The position numbers and the translations under genes are program-made. From the NCBI GenBank assembly GCA_019113785.1, contig DXGT01000023.1, positions 1 to 38,538 of the forward strand: a DNA stretch of 38,538 nt, in the 5' to 3' direction. The DNA is from Candidatus Ruthenibacterium merdigallinarum (lineage in GTDB: Bacteria; Bacillota; Clostridia; Oscillospirales; Ruminococcaceae). Shown here piece after piece: positions 17,461-25,913 of this stretch. The notes beneath the pieces were generated by a model, which did not search any database, was not told where the DNA came from, and saw only the letters and a program-made list of their open reading frames with translations. The first letter of the stretch is position 1. Each line of letters opens with the position of its first letter.

Positions 17461-17930
17461 AAACCGTCACCATCAACCCGAAAAACTGCGTGGGCTGCCG
17501 CAACTGCGAGATGGCGTGCGCCTACGCGCAGACCGGCGACAGCTGTGCGCGCAAATGGGCCAACATCCGGGTGGTCAACAACGTGCCCATGCGCTTTGTC
17601 ATGCCCATGACGTGCTTCCACTGCGAGGAGGCCTGGTGCATGGATGTGTGCCCGGCCCACGCCATCACGCGCAATGAGCAGACCGGCGCCGTCGTGATCG
17701 ACCAGAGCCGCTGCGCGGGCTGCAAAATGTGCATCCTGGCCTGCCCGTACGGCAACATCCACTTCGACCACGAGGCGATGGTCAGCCGCAAGTGCGATTT
17801 GTGCGGCGGCGATCCCGAGTGCGTCAAGCACTGCATCGGCGGGGCTCTGCAATTTGAGGACATCGACGAATTCGAGGAGCGCAAAAGCCGCAGCATCAAC
17901 GCGAAGATCGCTTCGCTTTTGAATGTGTGA
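17457..17930 (+). CDS. 4Fe-4S dicluster electron-transfer subunit (HycB/PhsB-like)
   Basis: Four Cys clusters: CVGCRNCEMAC, CFHCEEAWCMDVCPA, CAGCKMCILACPYG, CDLCGGDPECVKHC. Confidence 0.93.
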   Translation: MKTVTINPKNCVGCRNCEMACAYAQTGDSCARKWANIRVVNNVPMRFVMPMTCFHCEEAWCMDVCPAHAITRNEQTGAVVIDQSRCAGCKMCILACPYGNIHFDHEAMVSRKCDLCGGDPECVKHCIGGALQFEDIDEFEERKSRSINAKIASLLNV

Positions 17931-17945
17931 AAGGGGGCCAACGCC

Positions 17946-20009
17946 ATGAGTGAAGAGAAGATCGTAAAAACCCTGTGCCGCATGTGCGACGACCATTGCG
18001 GCATCGACGTGCATGTCAAGGACGGCAAAGTGGTGAAGATCGAGGGCAACCGCGAGCACGAGTGGAACCACGGCCGTCTGTGCATCAAGGGCAGCCACGG
18101 CGTGGAGATGATCTACGCCAAAGACCGCATCCACAAGCCCCTGAAAAAGACGGAGAACGGCTTTGTGGAGATCAGCCTCGAGCAGGCGCTCGACGAGATC
18201 TGCGAAAAGCTGGGCAAGATCCGCGACGAGTACGGCGCGCGCAGCATCGGCGTGTGGAAGGGTGAGGCCACGGGCTTCGCTCAGGAGGAGGAGCTGGCCC
18301 GCCGGTGGATCCACGCGCTGGGCAGCTCGAACTATTTCTCCAACGACTCCGAGTGCTCCATCGCCCGCCTGATCGGCGCTTCGCTGGTGTACGGCCGCTG
18401 GTCGGCCCAGCCCAATTACCCGAATTCGCGCTGCATCGTGATCTGGGGCTCGAACCCGCCCCACGCGCATCCCAACATGACCCAGCAGATCAACGCCGCG
18501 CGCGAAAAGGGCGCAAAGCTGATCGTCATCGACCCGCGCTACAGCGCGATGGCCCGCCAGGCCGACATCTACGTGCAGGTCAAGCCCGGCAGCGACGGCG
18601 CGCTGGCCCACGGCATCGCCCGCGAGCTGATCGCCCACGGATGGATCGACCGCGAATTCATCGACAATTACAGCGTCGGCTACGACAAGTACGAGGCCTA
18701 TGTGCAGAAGTTCGACTACGCCTATGTCTCCGGCGAATGCGGCATCGACGCGGCGGCGCTGATCCCGCAGATCGCCGCCGAGCTGCACAAAGCGGCGCCC
18801 CGTGTGGCCATCTATGTGGGCAACGGCCTCGAGCACCACGAAAACGGCATCAACAACATCCGCGCCGTGTTCTGCCTGGACGGCCTGCTGGGCAGTGTGG
18901 ACGCCGAGGGCGGCAATTACTTCTCCGTGCCCTCGGGCCAGCGCAGCCTGACGATCTACAACGAACGTCCGCTGCTGGAGCAGGGGCCCATCGGCGTTGA
19001 CAAGTACCCGGTTTTGTACGATTACCACAAAGAGTGCCACACCATGACGCTGATGGACGCCATCCTGTCCGGCAAGCCCTACCCGTTCAAGGCGCTGGTG
19101 ATGACCGCGGCGAACCCCGTGCTGACGAACCCCAACACGCCGAAGGTGAAAAAAGCGCTCGCGAGCCTCGATCTGTTTGTCGTGCGCGATCTGTTCCTCA
19201 CCGAGACGGCCCAGCTGGCCGACTATGTCCTGCCCGCGGCCTCGTACCTTGAGCGCAGCGAGCTGCACACCTTCAGCGGCCTGCAGAAGATCGCGCTGAC
19301 GAGCCGCGTATTGCAGCCCGAACCCGATGTGCAGGACGAATATCAGTTCTTCCACGACACGGCCCATCGCCTGGGCGCGGGCGAATGGTTCCCCTGGAAA
19401 GACGAGGACGAGCTGAACGAGTGGCTGGTGGAGGACTGCGCGTTCACCATCGAAGACCTGAAGAACAACCCCTCGGGCTATCATTACGCCGAGCACCAGT
19501 TCCAGAAATACAAGGCGAACGCCGCCGCCGGGAAAAAGCCCTTCAACACGCCCACCGGCAAAATGGAATTCGCCTGCCAGTACCTGAAGGATCTTGGGTA
19601 TCAGGAGCTGCCGGAGTATTTCCCCCCGCGCTCGAATGCGAGCCCCAGCGCAGAATATCCGTTCACGCTGGTGACCGGCGCGCGCAAGGTGATGTACTAC
19701 CACGGGCGCAACCACAACCTGCCCGGGCTGGCCAGCGCCATGCCGGACCCCGAGATCGAGATGAACCCGCAGGACGCAGAGCGCCTGCACGTCGCCAGCG
19801 GCGATGTGGTGCGCGTCACCTCGGCCATCGGTTCGATCGAGATCCCCGTCGCCGTGATGCAGGAGGGCGAGATCGGCGTCGGCGTGGTGCAGATCACGCA
19901 CGGCTGGAAGCAGGCGGACGTGAACCGCATCACCCACGACGACCGGTTCGACCCCATCAGCGGTTTCCCCTTGATGAAGGCCGTGCAGGTGAAGATCGAA
20001 AAAGTATGA
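17946..20009 (+). CDS. molybdopterin-dependent oxidoreductase (DMSO reductase superfamily), catalytic subunit
   Basis: 687 aa; CRMCDDHCGIDVHVKDGKVVKIEGN...GRLCIKG [4Fe-4S] motif; WGSNPPHAHPN; RQADIYVQVKPGSDGALAHGI; no Tat signal. Confidence 0.93.
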   Translation: MSEEKIVKTLCRMCDDHCGIDVHVKDGKVVKIEGNREHEWNHGRLCIKGSHGVEMIYAKDRIHKPLKKTENGFVEISLEQALDEICEKLGKIRDEYGARSIGVWKGEATGFAQEEELARRWIHALGSSNYFSNDSECSIARLIGASLVYGRWSAQPNYPNSRCIVIWGSNPPHAHPNMTQQINAAREKGAKLIVIDPRYSAMARQADIYVQVKPGSDGALAHGIARELIAHGWIDREFIDNYSVGYDKYEAYVQKFDYAYVSGECGIDAAALIPQIAAELHKAAPRVAIYVGNGLEHHENGINNIRAVFCLDGLLGSVDAEGGNYFSVPSGQRSLTIYNERPLLEQGPIGVDKYPVLYDYHKECHTMTLMDAILSGKPYPFKALVMTAANPVLTNPNTPKVKKALASLDLFVVRDLFLTETAQLADYVLPAASYLERSELHTFSGLQKIALTSRVLQPEPDVQDEYQFFHDTAHRLGAGEWFPWKDEDELNEWLVEDCAFTIEDLKNNPSGYHYAEHQFQKYKANAAAGKKPFNTPTGKMEFACQYLKDLGYQELPEYFPPRSNASPSAEYPFTLVTGARKVMYYHGRNHNLPGLASAMPDPEIEMNPQDAERLHVASGDVVRVTSAIGSIEIPVAVMQEGEIGVGVVQITHGWKQADVNRITHDDRFDPISGFPLMKAVQVKIEKV

Positions 20010-20025
20010 GCGCGCAAAAGCGGGC

Positions 20026-20063
20026 AAAAAAAGCGAAGCGGCCGTAAGGCTGCTTCGCTTTTT
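20026..20063 (+). terminator. terminator, probably bidirectional
   Basis: AAAAAGCGAAGCGGCC-GTAA-GGCTGCTTCGCTTTTT, 16 bp stem with one G-U. Confidence 0.85.
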
Positions 20064-20088
20064 CCTTTGCGGATGCGCCGCGGCGCCG

Positions 20089-21024
20089 TCACGGCGCTGT
20101 GTCCGGCCCGTGCGCGGGCGCCGTTTCCAGCGAGCTTTTCAGGTACTCGCGCAGCGTGTGCCCGGTCTCCCGCTTGTAAAACTTGGAAAAGTAGTGGATG
20201 GAGCTGAAATTGAACAGATCGGCCAGCTCCGTAAAGTTTTTGTCCATCTGGCGGATGTGGTACTCGATGCGGCCCACCACGCTTTTGCGGTAATACTGCA
20301 TCACGCTGTAGCCGGTCACCTCGCGGAAGATCTTTTTCAGCTGCGTTTCGCTGAGGTTGAAATGGCTCGCCACATCCGTGAACGAAATGTTGTTGTAGAT
20401 GTTCTGGTCCAAAAACAGCACGATCTGGCGCACGGTGCGGTACTCCGCGCCCAGCGACTGCATGGGAAGCGACTGCACCTGCGAGGGGCACTCCTTCTGC
20501 TTGCGGTACAGCGAGATCAAAAGCTGCTCCAGCAGGTTGGCGATCATCTGCTTTGCCCCCGGCAGCTGTTCCGGCGCGTCGGGGGCCTGCTTCTGGTACA
20601 CGAGGTTTTTGCCGAAGGGCTTGCCGTAGGCCTGCAGCCCCTCCTCCAGGATCTCCTTGAACAGCCGGCGCTCGTGCATGCTCAGCGTGAAAATGTGCCC
20701 GCTGAACGACTCGAGCATCTCCAGCTGGCCGTTGAACGAGATCACGATGATGTCGCAGTCCTCGCCGCTTTCGCCGTCCGTCGAGGCGTCGCCGGTGCGG
20801 AAGTTGTGAAAGACGTTGGGGTGGTGGAAGATCACCTGCCCCTTTTCCAGCGTGTACGGCTCGGGGCCGTTCAGGCCGCTGGCCTTGCCCTGGTCCACGT
20901 AGATGATCTCCCAGAAATTATGGCTTTCGCCCGCAAACCGGTAGCCGCTTTTGTGGTGGAAGAAGTACAGCGTGTACAGCTCCGACACGCGCAGCACCGG
21001 TTCGATCGGAATGGGTTTCAGCAT
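20089..21024 (-). CDS. AraC family transcriptional regulator
   Basis: N-terminal cupin-like domain, C-terminal HTH (ISFTDVASHFNLSETQLKKIFREVTGYSVMQYYRK...FNFSSIHYFSKFYKRETGHTLREYLKS). Confidence 0.92.
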   Translation of the reverse strand: MLKPIPIEPVLRVSELYTLYFFHHKSGYRFAGESHNFWEIIYVDQGKASGLNGPEPYTLEKGQVIFHHPNVFHNFRTGDASTDGESGEDCDIIVISFNGQLEMLESFSGHIFTLSMHERRLFKEILEEGLQAYGKPFGKNLVYQKQAPDAPEQLPGAKQMIANLLEQLLISLYRKQKECPSQVQSLPMQSLGAEYRTVRQIVLFLDQNIYNNISFTDVASHFNLSETQLKKIFREVTGYSVMQYYRKSVVGRIEYHIRQMDKNFTELADLFNFSSIHYFSKFYKRETGHTLREYLKSSLETAPAHGPDTAP

Positions 21025-21030
21025 GTGACA

Positions 21031-21966
21031 TCAGCCCTTTACTGCGCCGGCCGTTGCGCCGGACATGATCTGCTTGGAAAGCAGCACGTAAATGATGACG
21101 GTGGGGATAAACACGATGACGACGCCCGCGAACAGGCCCTGGTAGTTGCCGGTGGTCTGCATACTGGTCACAAGCGTTTGCAAAGCCACCGCCAGCGTGC
21201 GGTTCGCCTGCTTGCCGGAGAACACCAGCGCCCAGATGTACTCGTTCCAGTAGCCGATGAAATTGAAGATGGTGATGGTCACGATGCCGGGCTTCGCCAG
21301 CGGGATGATCAGCCGGTAGAACGAGGTGATGTGGCTGCACCCGTCGATGAGGCCGGACTCGAACACCGTCATGGGCACTGTGGCGAAAAAGCCCATCAGG
21401 TACACGGTGGTCGCCGCAATGCCCGTGCACAGGTACACAAGGATCAGCGTGCCCCGGAAGTTGTGCAGGTCCATTTTCACCAGCATTGTGTACAGCGGCG
21501 CCAGCAGCATCACGCTGGGCAGCCCCAGCGCCACGGAGAACAGCGTCTGGAACACCTGACGGCCGCGGAAGACGAATTTCGTCATCACGAACGCCGCCGG
21601 CGCGCAGAAAAAGATCAGCCCCGCGCAGGCGCACACCGTGTAGAACACGCTGTTGAAGAAGTAGTCCATGATGTGGTAGCGCTCCATCACCGTGGTGTAG
21701 CCCTTCATGTCCAGCCCGCCGCTGAGCAGGTTGTTCTGGAAGATGTCGCGCGTGGGGGTGAAGGAGGCCAGCACCACCCAGGCGATGAAGGCCACGGTGA
21801 ACGCGCACCAGCACACGATCAGCACTTTGCCCAGCACGTGCACGGCGCGGCTGAGCGCGCCGCTCATGCGCAAAGCGGAACCGCTTTTCTGCCGCAGGCA
21901 GAATTTGGGATATTGCTTCATCCAAAAGGCCTCCTCAAATCTCGTATTTTTCCTTCGGGAAGACAA
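21031..21966 (-). CDS. carbohydrate ABC transporter permease (MalG-type)
   Basis: EAA-loop-like ESGLIDGCSHITSFYRLIIPLAKPGIVTITIFNFIGYWNEYIWALVF; real start may be an internal ATG (e.g. MKQYPKF). Confidence 0.9.
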   Translation of the reverse strand: MSSRRKNTRFEEAFWMKQYPKFCLRQKSGSALRMSGALSRAVHVLGKVLIVCWCAFTVAFIAWVVLASFTPTRDIFQNNLLSGGLDMKGYTTVMERYHIMDYFFNSVFYTVCACAGLIFFCAPAAFVMTKFVFRGRQVFQTLFSVALGLPSVMLLAPLYTMLVKMDLHNFRGTLILVYLCTGIAATTVYLMGFFATVPMTVFESGLIDGCSHITSFYRLIIPLAKPGIVTITIFNFIGYWNEYIWALVFSGKQANRTLAVALQTLVTSMQTTGNYQGLFAGVVIVFIPTVIIYVLLSKQIMSGATAGAVKG

Positions 21967-22855
21967 GGTTGATCACGGCGATGGCGATCACCGTCGCGAT
22001 GCACAGCACCACGCCGATGGCGGCGCCCATGCCCACATTGGTGCCGGCGGTCACCGCGTTGGCGTTGGCCGCCGAGCCGAAGATCTGGTCGTACATGTAG
22101 CTGGCCGGGGTGATGGTCGTCGGGTCGGAGGGCACCACGCTGAACACGCGCGACCACAAGAAGAAGCCGATGCACCCGATGGTCCAGAACGTCACCTGCG
22201 TTTTGATGTTGTCCGCGATCAGCGGCAGCGTGATGCGGAAAAAGGTCTTGCCCTCGGTGGCGCCGTCGATGAAAGCCGCCTCGTACAGATCGTCCGGGAT
22301 CTTTTTCATCGCGGCCATATACACCAGCAGGTTGCCGCCGATGCTGCAAAACGAGAAGGCGATCAGCATGGCCCAGAAGGAGTACTGCGTGCTGGTCCAC
22401 GGGATCTCGGCGAGGCTCTCCAGGCCCAGGGCATTGAAAACCGTGCGCAGCAGCCCGAAGCGGTTGTTGTACACATACTGCGTCCACACGGTGATCAGCG
22501 CCACGGGCGTGATGACGGTGGGCAGGTAGATCAGGTTGCGCCACAAGCTGCCCATGAACATGCCCTTGTGCAGCACCCAGGCGAAAAACATGGAGATGAC
22601 GAACACCAGCGCGCCGCCCGCCAGAAAGATGAGCGCCATGTTTTTAAACGATACCCGGAACAGCTGCCGGCTGAACAGGTCGACGTAATTGTACAGGCCT
22701 ACGAACTCCCAGGTGTCCCGGGAGGCGCTGACGTCCGACAGCTTGAAAAACGACATCTGCACCGTGCGCAGCACGGGGTACAGATAGGCGAACAAAAAGG
22801 CGATCACCACTGGCGACAGAAAGGCGATGTACATCCTTCGCAGCCCTTTTTTCAC
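21935..22855 (-). CDS. carbohydrate ABC transporter permease (MalF-type)
   Basis: GTG 22855 with GGAGGG RBS; AAFIDGATEGKTFFRITLPLIADNIKTQVTF. Confidence 0.9.
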   Translation of the reverse strand: MKKGLRRMYIAFLSPVVIAFLFAYLYPVLRTVQMSFFKLSDVSASRDTWEFVGLYNYVDLFSRQLFRVSFKNMALIFLAGGALVFVISMFFAWVLHKGMFMGSLWRNLIYLPTVITPVALITVWTQYVYNNRFGLLRTVFNALGLESLAEIPWTSTQYSFWAMLIAFSFCSIGGNLLVYMAAMKKIPDDLYEAAFIDGATEGKTFFRITLPLIADNIKTQVTFWTIGCIGFFLWSRVFSVVPSDPTTITPASYMYDQIFGSAANANAVTAGTNVGMGAAIGVVLCIATVIAIAVINLVFPKEKYEI

Positions 22856-22992
22856 CGTTATCCCTCCTTTTCTGCGCGCCGCGGCCGGCATGGCGCGCTG
22901 CGGCGCGCGCGTTCAAACGGAGGATGGCGGCCGCACGCAAGATGCGGTCGCCATCCCTCCTGCGCATTGCCGCGCAAAGCGGCGCGCAAAAC

Positions 22993-24342
22993 TCAATACT
23001 TGGCAGCCTCGCTGTCCAGCGTCTCCAGCGCCTGCTCGGCCGTGGTCTGCTGCGTGAGGACCTTGTTCATCTCGATGGTGAACACGGCGTCCACAAAATC
23101 GCTCTTCAAATCGCAGTTGGAAGAGGTCACCTGCGTGGCCGCGTTGATCACTTCCGTGCACTCCGCGCGGGCGTCGGGCCACTGGGAACCGACGGTCGCG
23201 GGGGCGCCGCCCTGCTCGGCCAGGTAATCCTGCACTTCCTTGGAGACGACATAGCGCAGGAACTCCTTGGCGGCCTCGGGGTTGGGCGAGCCGCTGTACA
23301 CCGCCAGAGGCACGCCGCCGGCGGGCACGAACGTGCTGTCCAGCACGGCGCCCTCAATGTCGGGATACGCGAAGAAGCCCCAGGGGAAATCGTCGCCGGC
23401 CGTATCCGCCACTTCCGAGGGCATCCAGCTGGCGTTCAGGTACATGGCCGCCTCGCCCAGCGCAAACTCCTGCTGGCCGGCCGGGTACTTGTTGGTCGCC
23501 GTCTGCGGGGACATGTACTGCGACAGCTCCTCCATCGCCTCGAAGGTCTGCTTCACCTCGTCGGACTGCCACGCCGGGTCGGACGCGCTGGCGCTCAAAG
23601 CGGCGACGGTGTCCACGCCCACCATGCGGGCCAGATAGTTGTTGGGGATCATGGTCATGTAGGCGTCGTCGCAGGTGATCGCGTTGATGCCGGCGTCCTT
23701 CAGCTTCTGGCAGGCGTCCAGCAGCTCGTCCCAGGTGGTGGGCGTCTCGGTGATGCCGGCCTGCTCAAACAGGTCCTTGTTGTAGAAGAAGCCCACGACC
23801 CACGGGGCGATCTGGAGGCCGTAGTACTTGTCCTCGTCGAGGCCCGCCTTGGCCTGCGACTGCGCGTTGTACTGGTTCAGCACCGGCAGCAGGCTCTCGG
23901 CCACGGTCATGTCCTCCTGGCCCAGCGCCGGGCTCTCCATCATGTCGGTGATGTCCAGATAGCGGTCGGAGCTGACCTCATAGGAGAAGTTGTCCAGAAT
24001 ATCGATCTGCTCGCCGCCCTCCAGCGCGGGCCCCACGATGTCCTGGTTGGAGCGGCCCGTCCACTGGATCTCCACTTCGCAGTCGGGGTAGTCCTCCATA
24101 AACATGTCGGCGGCCTTCTGGATGGCCATGGCCTCCGGCTCGCCCTCGTTGTACATCGACCAGTAAACCACTTTGCCGGACAGGGCTTTGCCCGCCGTCT
24201 CGCCGCTCTGAGAAGCGGAATCGGCCGCAGCAGAGCCGGACGCCGCAGCCGCCGAGGACGACGAACCCGCAGCGCCGGAGCACCCGGCAAGCGTGCCCAG
24301 CGCCATCGTGAGCGCCAGACAGAGTGCCAACATCTTTTTCAT
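22993..24342 (-). CDS. extracellular sugar-binding lipoprotein (ABC SBP family 1)
   Basis: MKKMLALCLALTMALGTLAGCSGAAGSSSS lipobox; VVYWSMYNEGEPEAMAIQKAADMFMEDYPDCEVEIQWTGR. Confidence 0.92.
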   Translation of the reverse strand: MKKMLALCLALTMALGTLAGCSGAAGSSSSAAAASGSAAADSASQSGETAGKALSGKVVYWSMYNEGEPEAMAIQKAADMFMEDYPDCEVEIQWTGRSNQDIVGPALEGGEQIDILDNFSYEVSSDRYLDITDMMESPALGQEDMTVAESLLPVLNQYNAQSQAKAGLDEDKYYGLQIAPWVVGFFYNKDLFEQAGITETPTTWDELLDACQKLKDAGINAITCDDAYMTMIPNNYLARMVGVDTVAALSASASDPAWQSDEVKQTFEAMEELSQYMSPQTATNKYPAGQQEFALGEAAMYLNASWMPSEVADTAGDDFPWGFFAYPDIEGAVLDSTFVPAGGVPLAVYSGSPNPEAAKEFLRYVVSKEVQDYLAEQGGAPATVGSQWPDARAECTEVINAATQVTSSNCDLKSDFVDAVFTIEMNKVLTQQTTAEQALETLDSEAAKY

Positions 24343-24610
24343 GTGCGTATCCTCCTAAATTTTTGTTGTGCGGCGGGGTGCGGCCCCCGCCGCCCGCTGT
24401 TATTAGTATAGCAATAAGCCTTTGCAAAGTATTTGTCTTTTTCGGCGGTTCTTTTACTGTTTTCCATTGAAGAACAAAAGAAAAACACTTTTTTTGCAGC
24501 AAAATAGACAAAACATGTAAAAGCCGACCAGCGGCATCGTCAAATTTTTATCCATTCAGTTTGCGCCGCATGCCTGCGAGGCAATCTAAAAGGACAAATA
24601 CAGACAACGA

Positions 24611-25885
24611 TCAAAGACGCACCGGCAGGCTGGCGCCGTCCTCCAGCCGCGAGCGCTCGGCCAGCAGGGACACAAGGTGGCTTTCGATCGAGCGCTCGAT
24701 CGAGGACTCCATCTCGTCGTCGCGGCCGCTGGCCAGCAGGTCGATGAATTCCTTCATCATCACGGCGTCGCCGCCGCCGTGCCCGGCCATCGAGCCGTCC
24801 GTCACATGCAGGTCGATCTCCTCTTTGTGGTCAAAGAAATCGTACCACGTCAGCCGGGACAGGTCCATATTGCCCTCCACGCAGCCGCGCGTGCCCATCA
24901 CCTTGATGGTGCGGTAGCACCGTTCGGTGAAGGCGCACGCGGTGAAGTTGATGGTTGCCCCGCCGTCCAGCGAGATGTTCACCACCTGATGGTCGGCCAC
25001 GTTGTTGTCGCAGTGGTACACGCAGCGGCCGTACGGGCCGGTGCGCAGCGCGCGCTCGATGCTCTCGGGCGTGGGGTGTGCGTCCAGCACGTTGATGGGC
25101 CAGTTCACGCGCCCCGCGCGCACGCTGGTGTGCCCGCTCTCCAGATAGTAGCGCACGGCGTCGTACGGGCAGCCGGCGCGCACCGGGCAGTCCCAGCAGC
25201 GCTCGGCCGCGCCCTGCGGCGCCTTGTCCGCGCGGAACAGGAAATTGCCGCCGTAGGAGCTGACAAACCGCGCCCGCTTGCCGCTCAGCCACAGCAGGAT
25301 GTCCATGTCGTGGCAGCACTTGGCCAGGATCATCGGGCTGGTGTCTTCGGCGCGCCGCCAGTTGCCGCGCACATAGCTGTGTGCGAAATGCCAGTAGCCG
25401 ATGTGCTCCATGGCCTGGATGGACACCACCTCGCCGATGCGCCCCTCGTCGATGATGCGCTTGAGGGTGTTGTAGAACGGCGTGTAGCGCAGCACATGGC
25501 ACACCGCCACATGGCGGTGGTACTGTTTGGCCATGCGCAGCACGGCAAGGCAGCCCTCCATGTCCACGGCCACGGGCTTTTCCAGCAGCAGGTGATAGCC
25601 CGCTTTCATGGCGGCCTCCGCGTGGGCCACATGCTGGCGGTCCTGCGTAGCGATCACCGCGGCGTTTGCCATCCGGGGCAGGGCGAACAGCTCCTCCGCC
25701 GTGGCAAAGCACCGCTCGGCGGGGATGTTCCACTCCGCCTGCGCCAGCGCCAGACGCTCCGGCCGGGGATCGGCCACCGCCACGATCTGCACCTCGTTCG
25801 GGTGCTCCTTGGCATAAGCGCCGTAAATGTCGTGGCCGCGGCCGCCCAGGCCGGCGATCACCATTGTGATTTTCGTTTTTTCCAT
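24611..25885 (-). CDS. Gfo/Idh/MocA family oxidoreductase
   Basis: MEKTKITMVIAGLGGRGHDIYGAYAKE...VAVADPRPERL...LLEKPVAVDMEG; start at M4 of the ORF (ATG 25885). Confidence 0.92.
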   Translation of the reverse strand: MEKTKITMVIAGLGGRGHDIYGAYAKEHPNEVQIVAVADPRPERLALAQAEWNIPAERCFATAEELFALPRMANAAVIATQDRQHVAHAEAAMKAGYHLLLEKPVAVDMEGCLAVLRMAKQYHRHVAVCHVLRYTPFYNTLKRIIDEGRIGEVVSIQAMEHIGYWHFAHSYVRGNWRRAEDTSPMILAKCCHDMDILLWLSGKRARFVSSYGGNFLFRADKAPQGAAERCWDCPVRAGCPYDAVRYYLESGHTSVRAGRVNWPINVLDAHPTPESIERALRTGPYGRCVYHCDNNVADHQVVNISLDGGATINFTACAFTERCYRTIKVMGTRGCVEGNMDLSRLTWYDFFDHKEEIDLHVTDGSMAGHGGGDAVMMKEFIDLLASGRDDEMESSIERSIESHLVSLLAERSRLEDGASLPVRL

Positions 25886-25913
25886 ATCGACCATCCTTCC
25901 GTAACGCTCGCAG

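Noticed and set aside
17271-20027. 918-aa ORF on - strand opposite the molybdopterin oxidoreductase
   Set aside because: His/Val/Leu/Arg/Ala-rich shadow ORF typical of high-GC antisense frames; the + strand has clear conserved catalytic motifs
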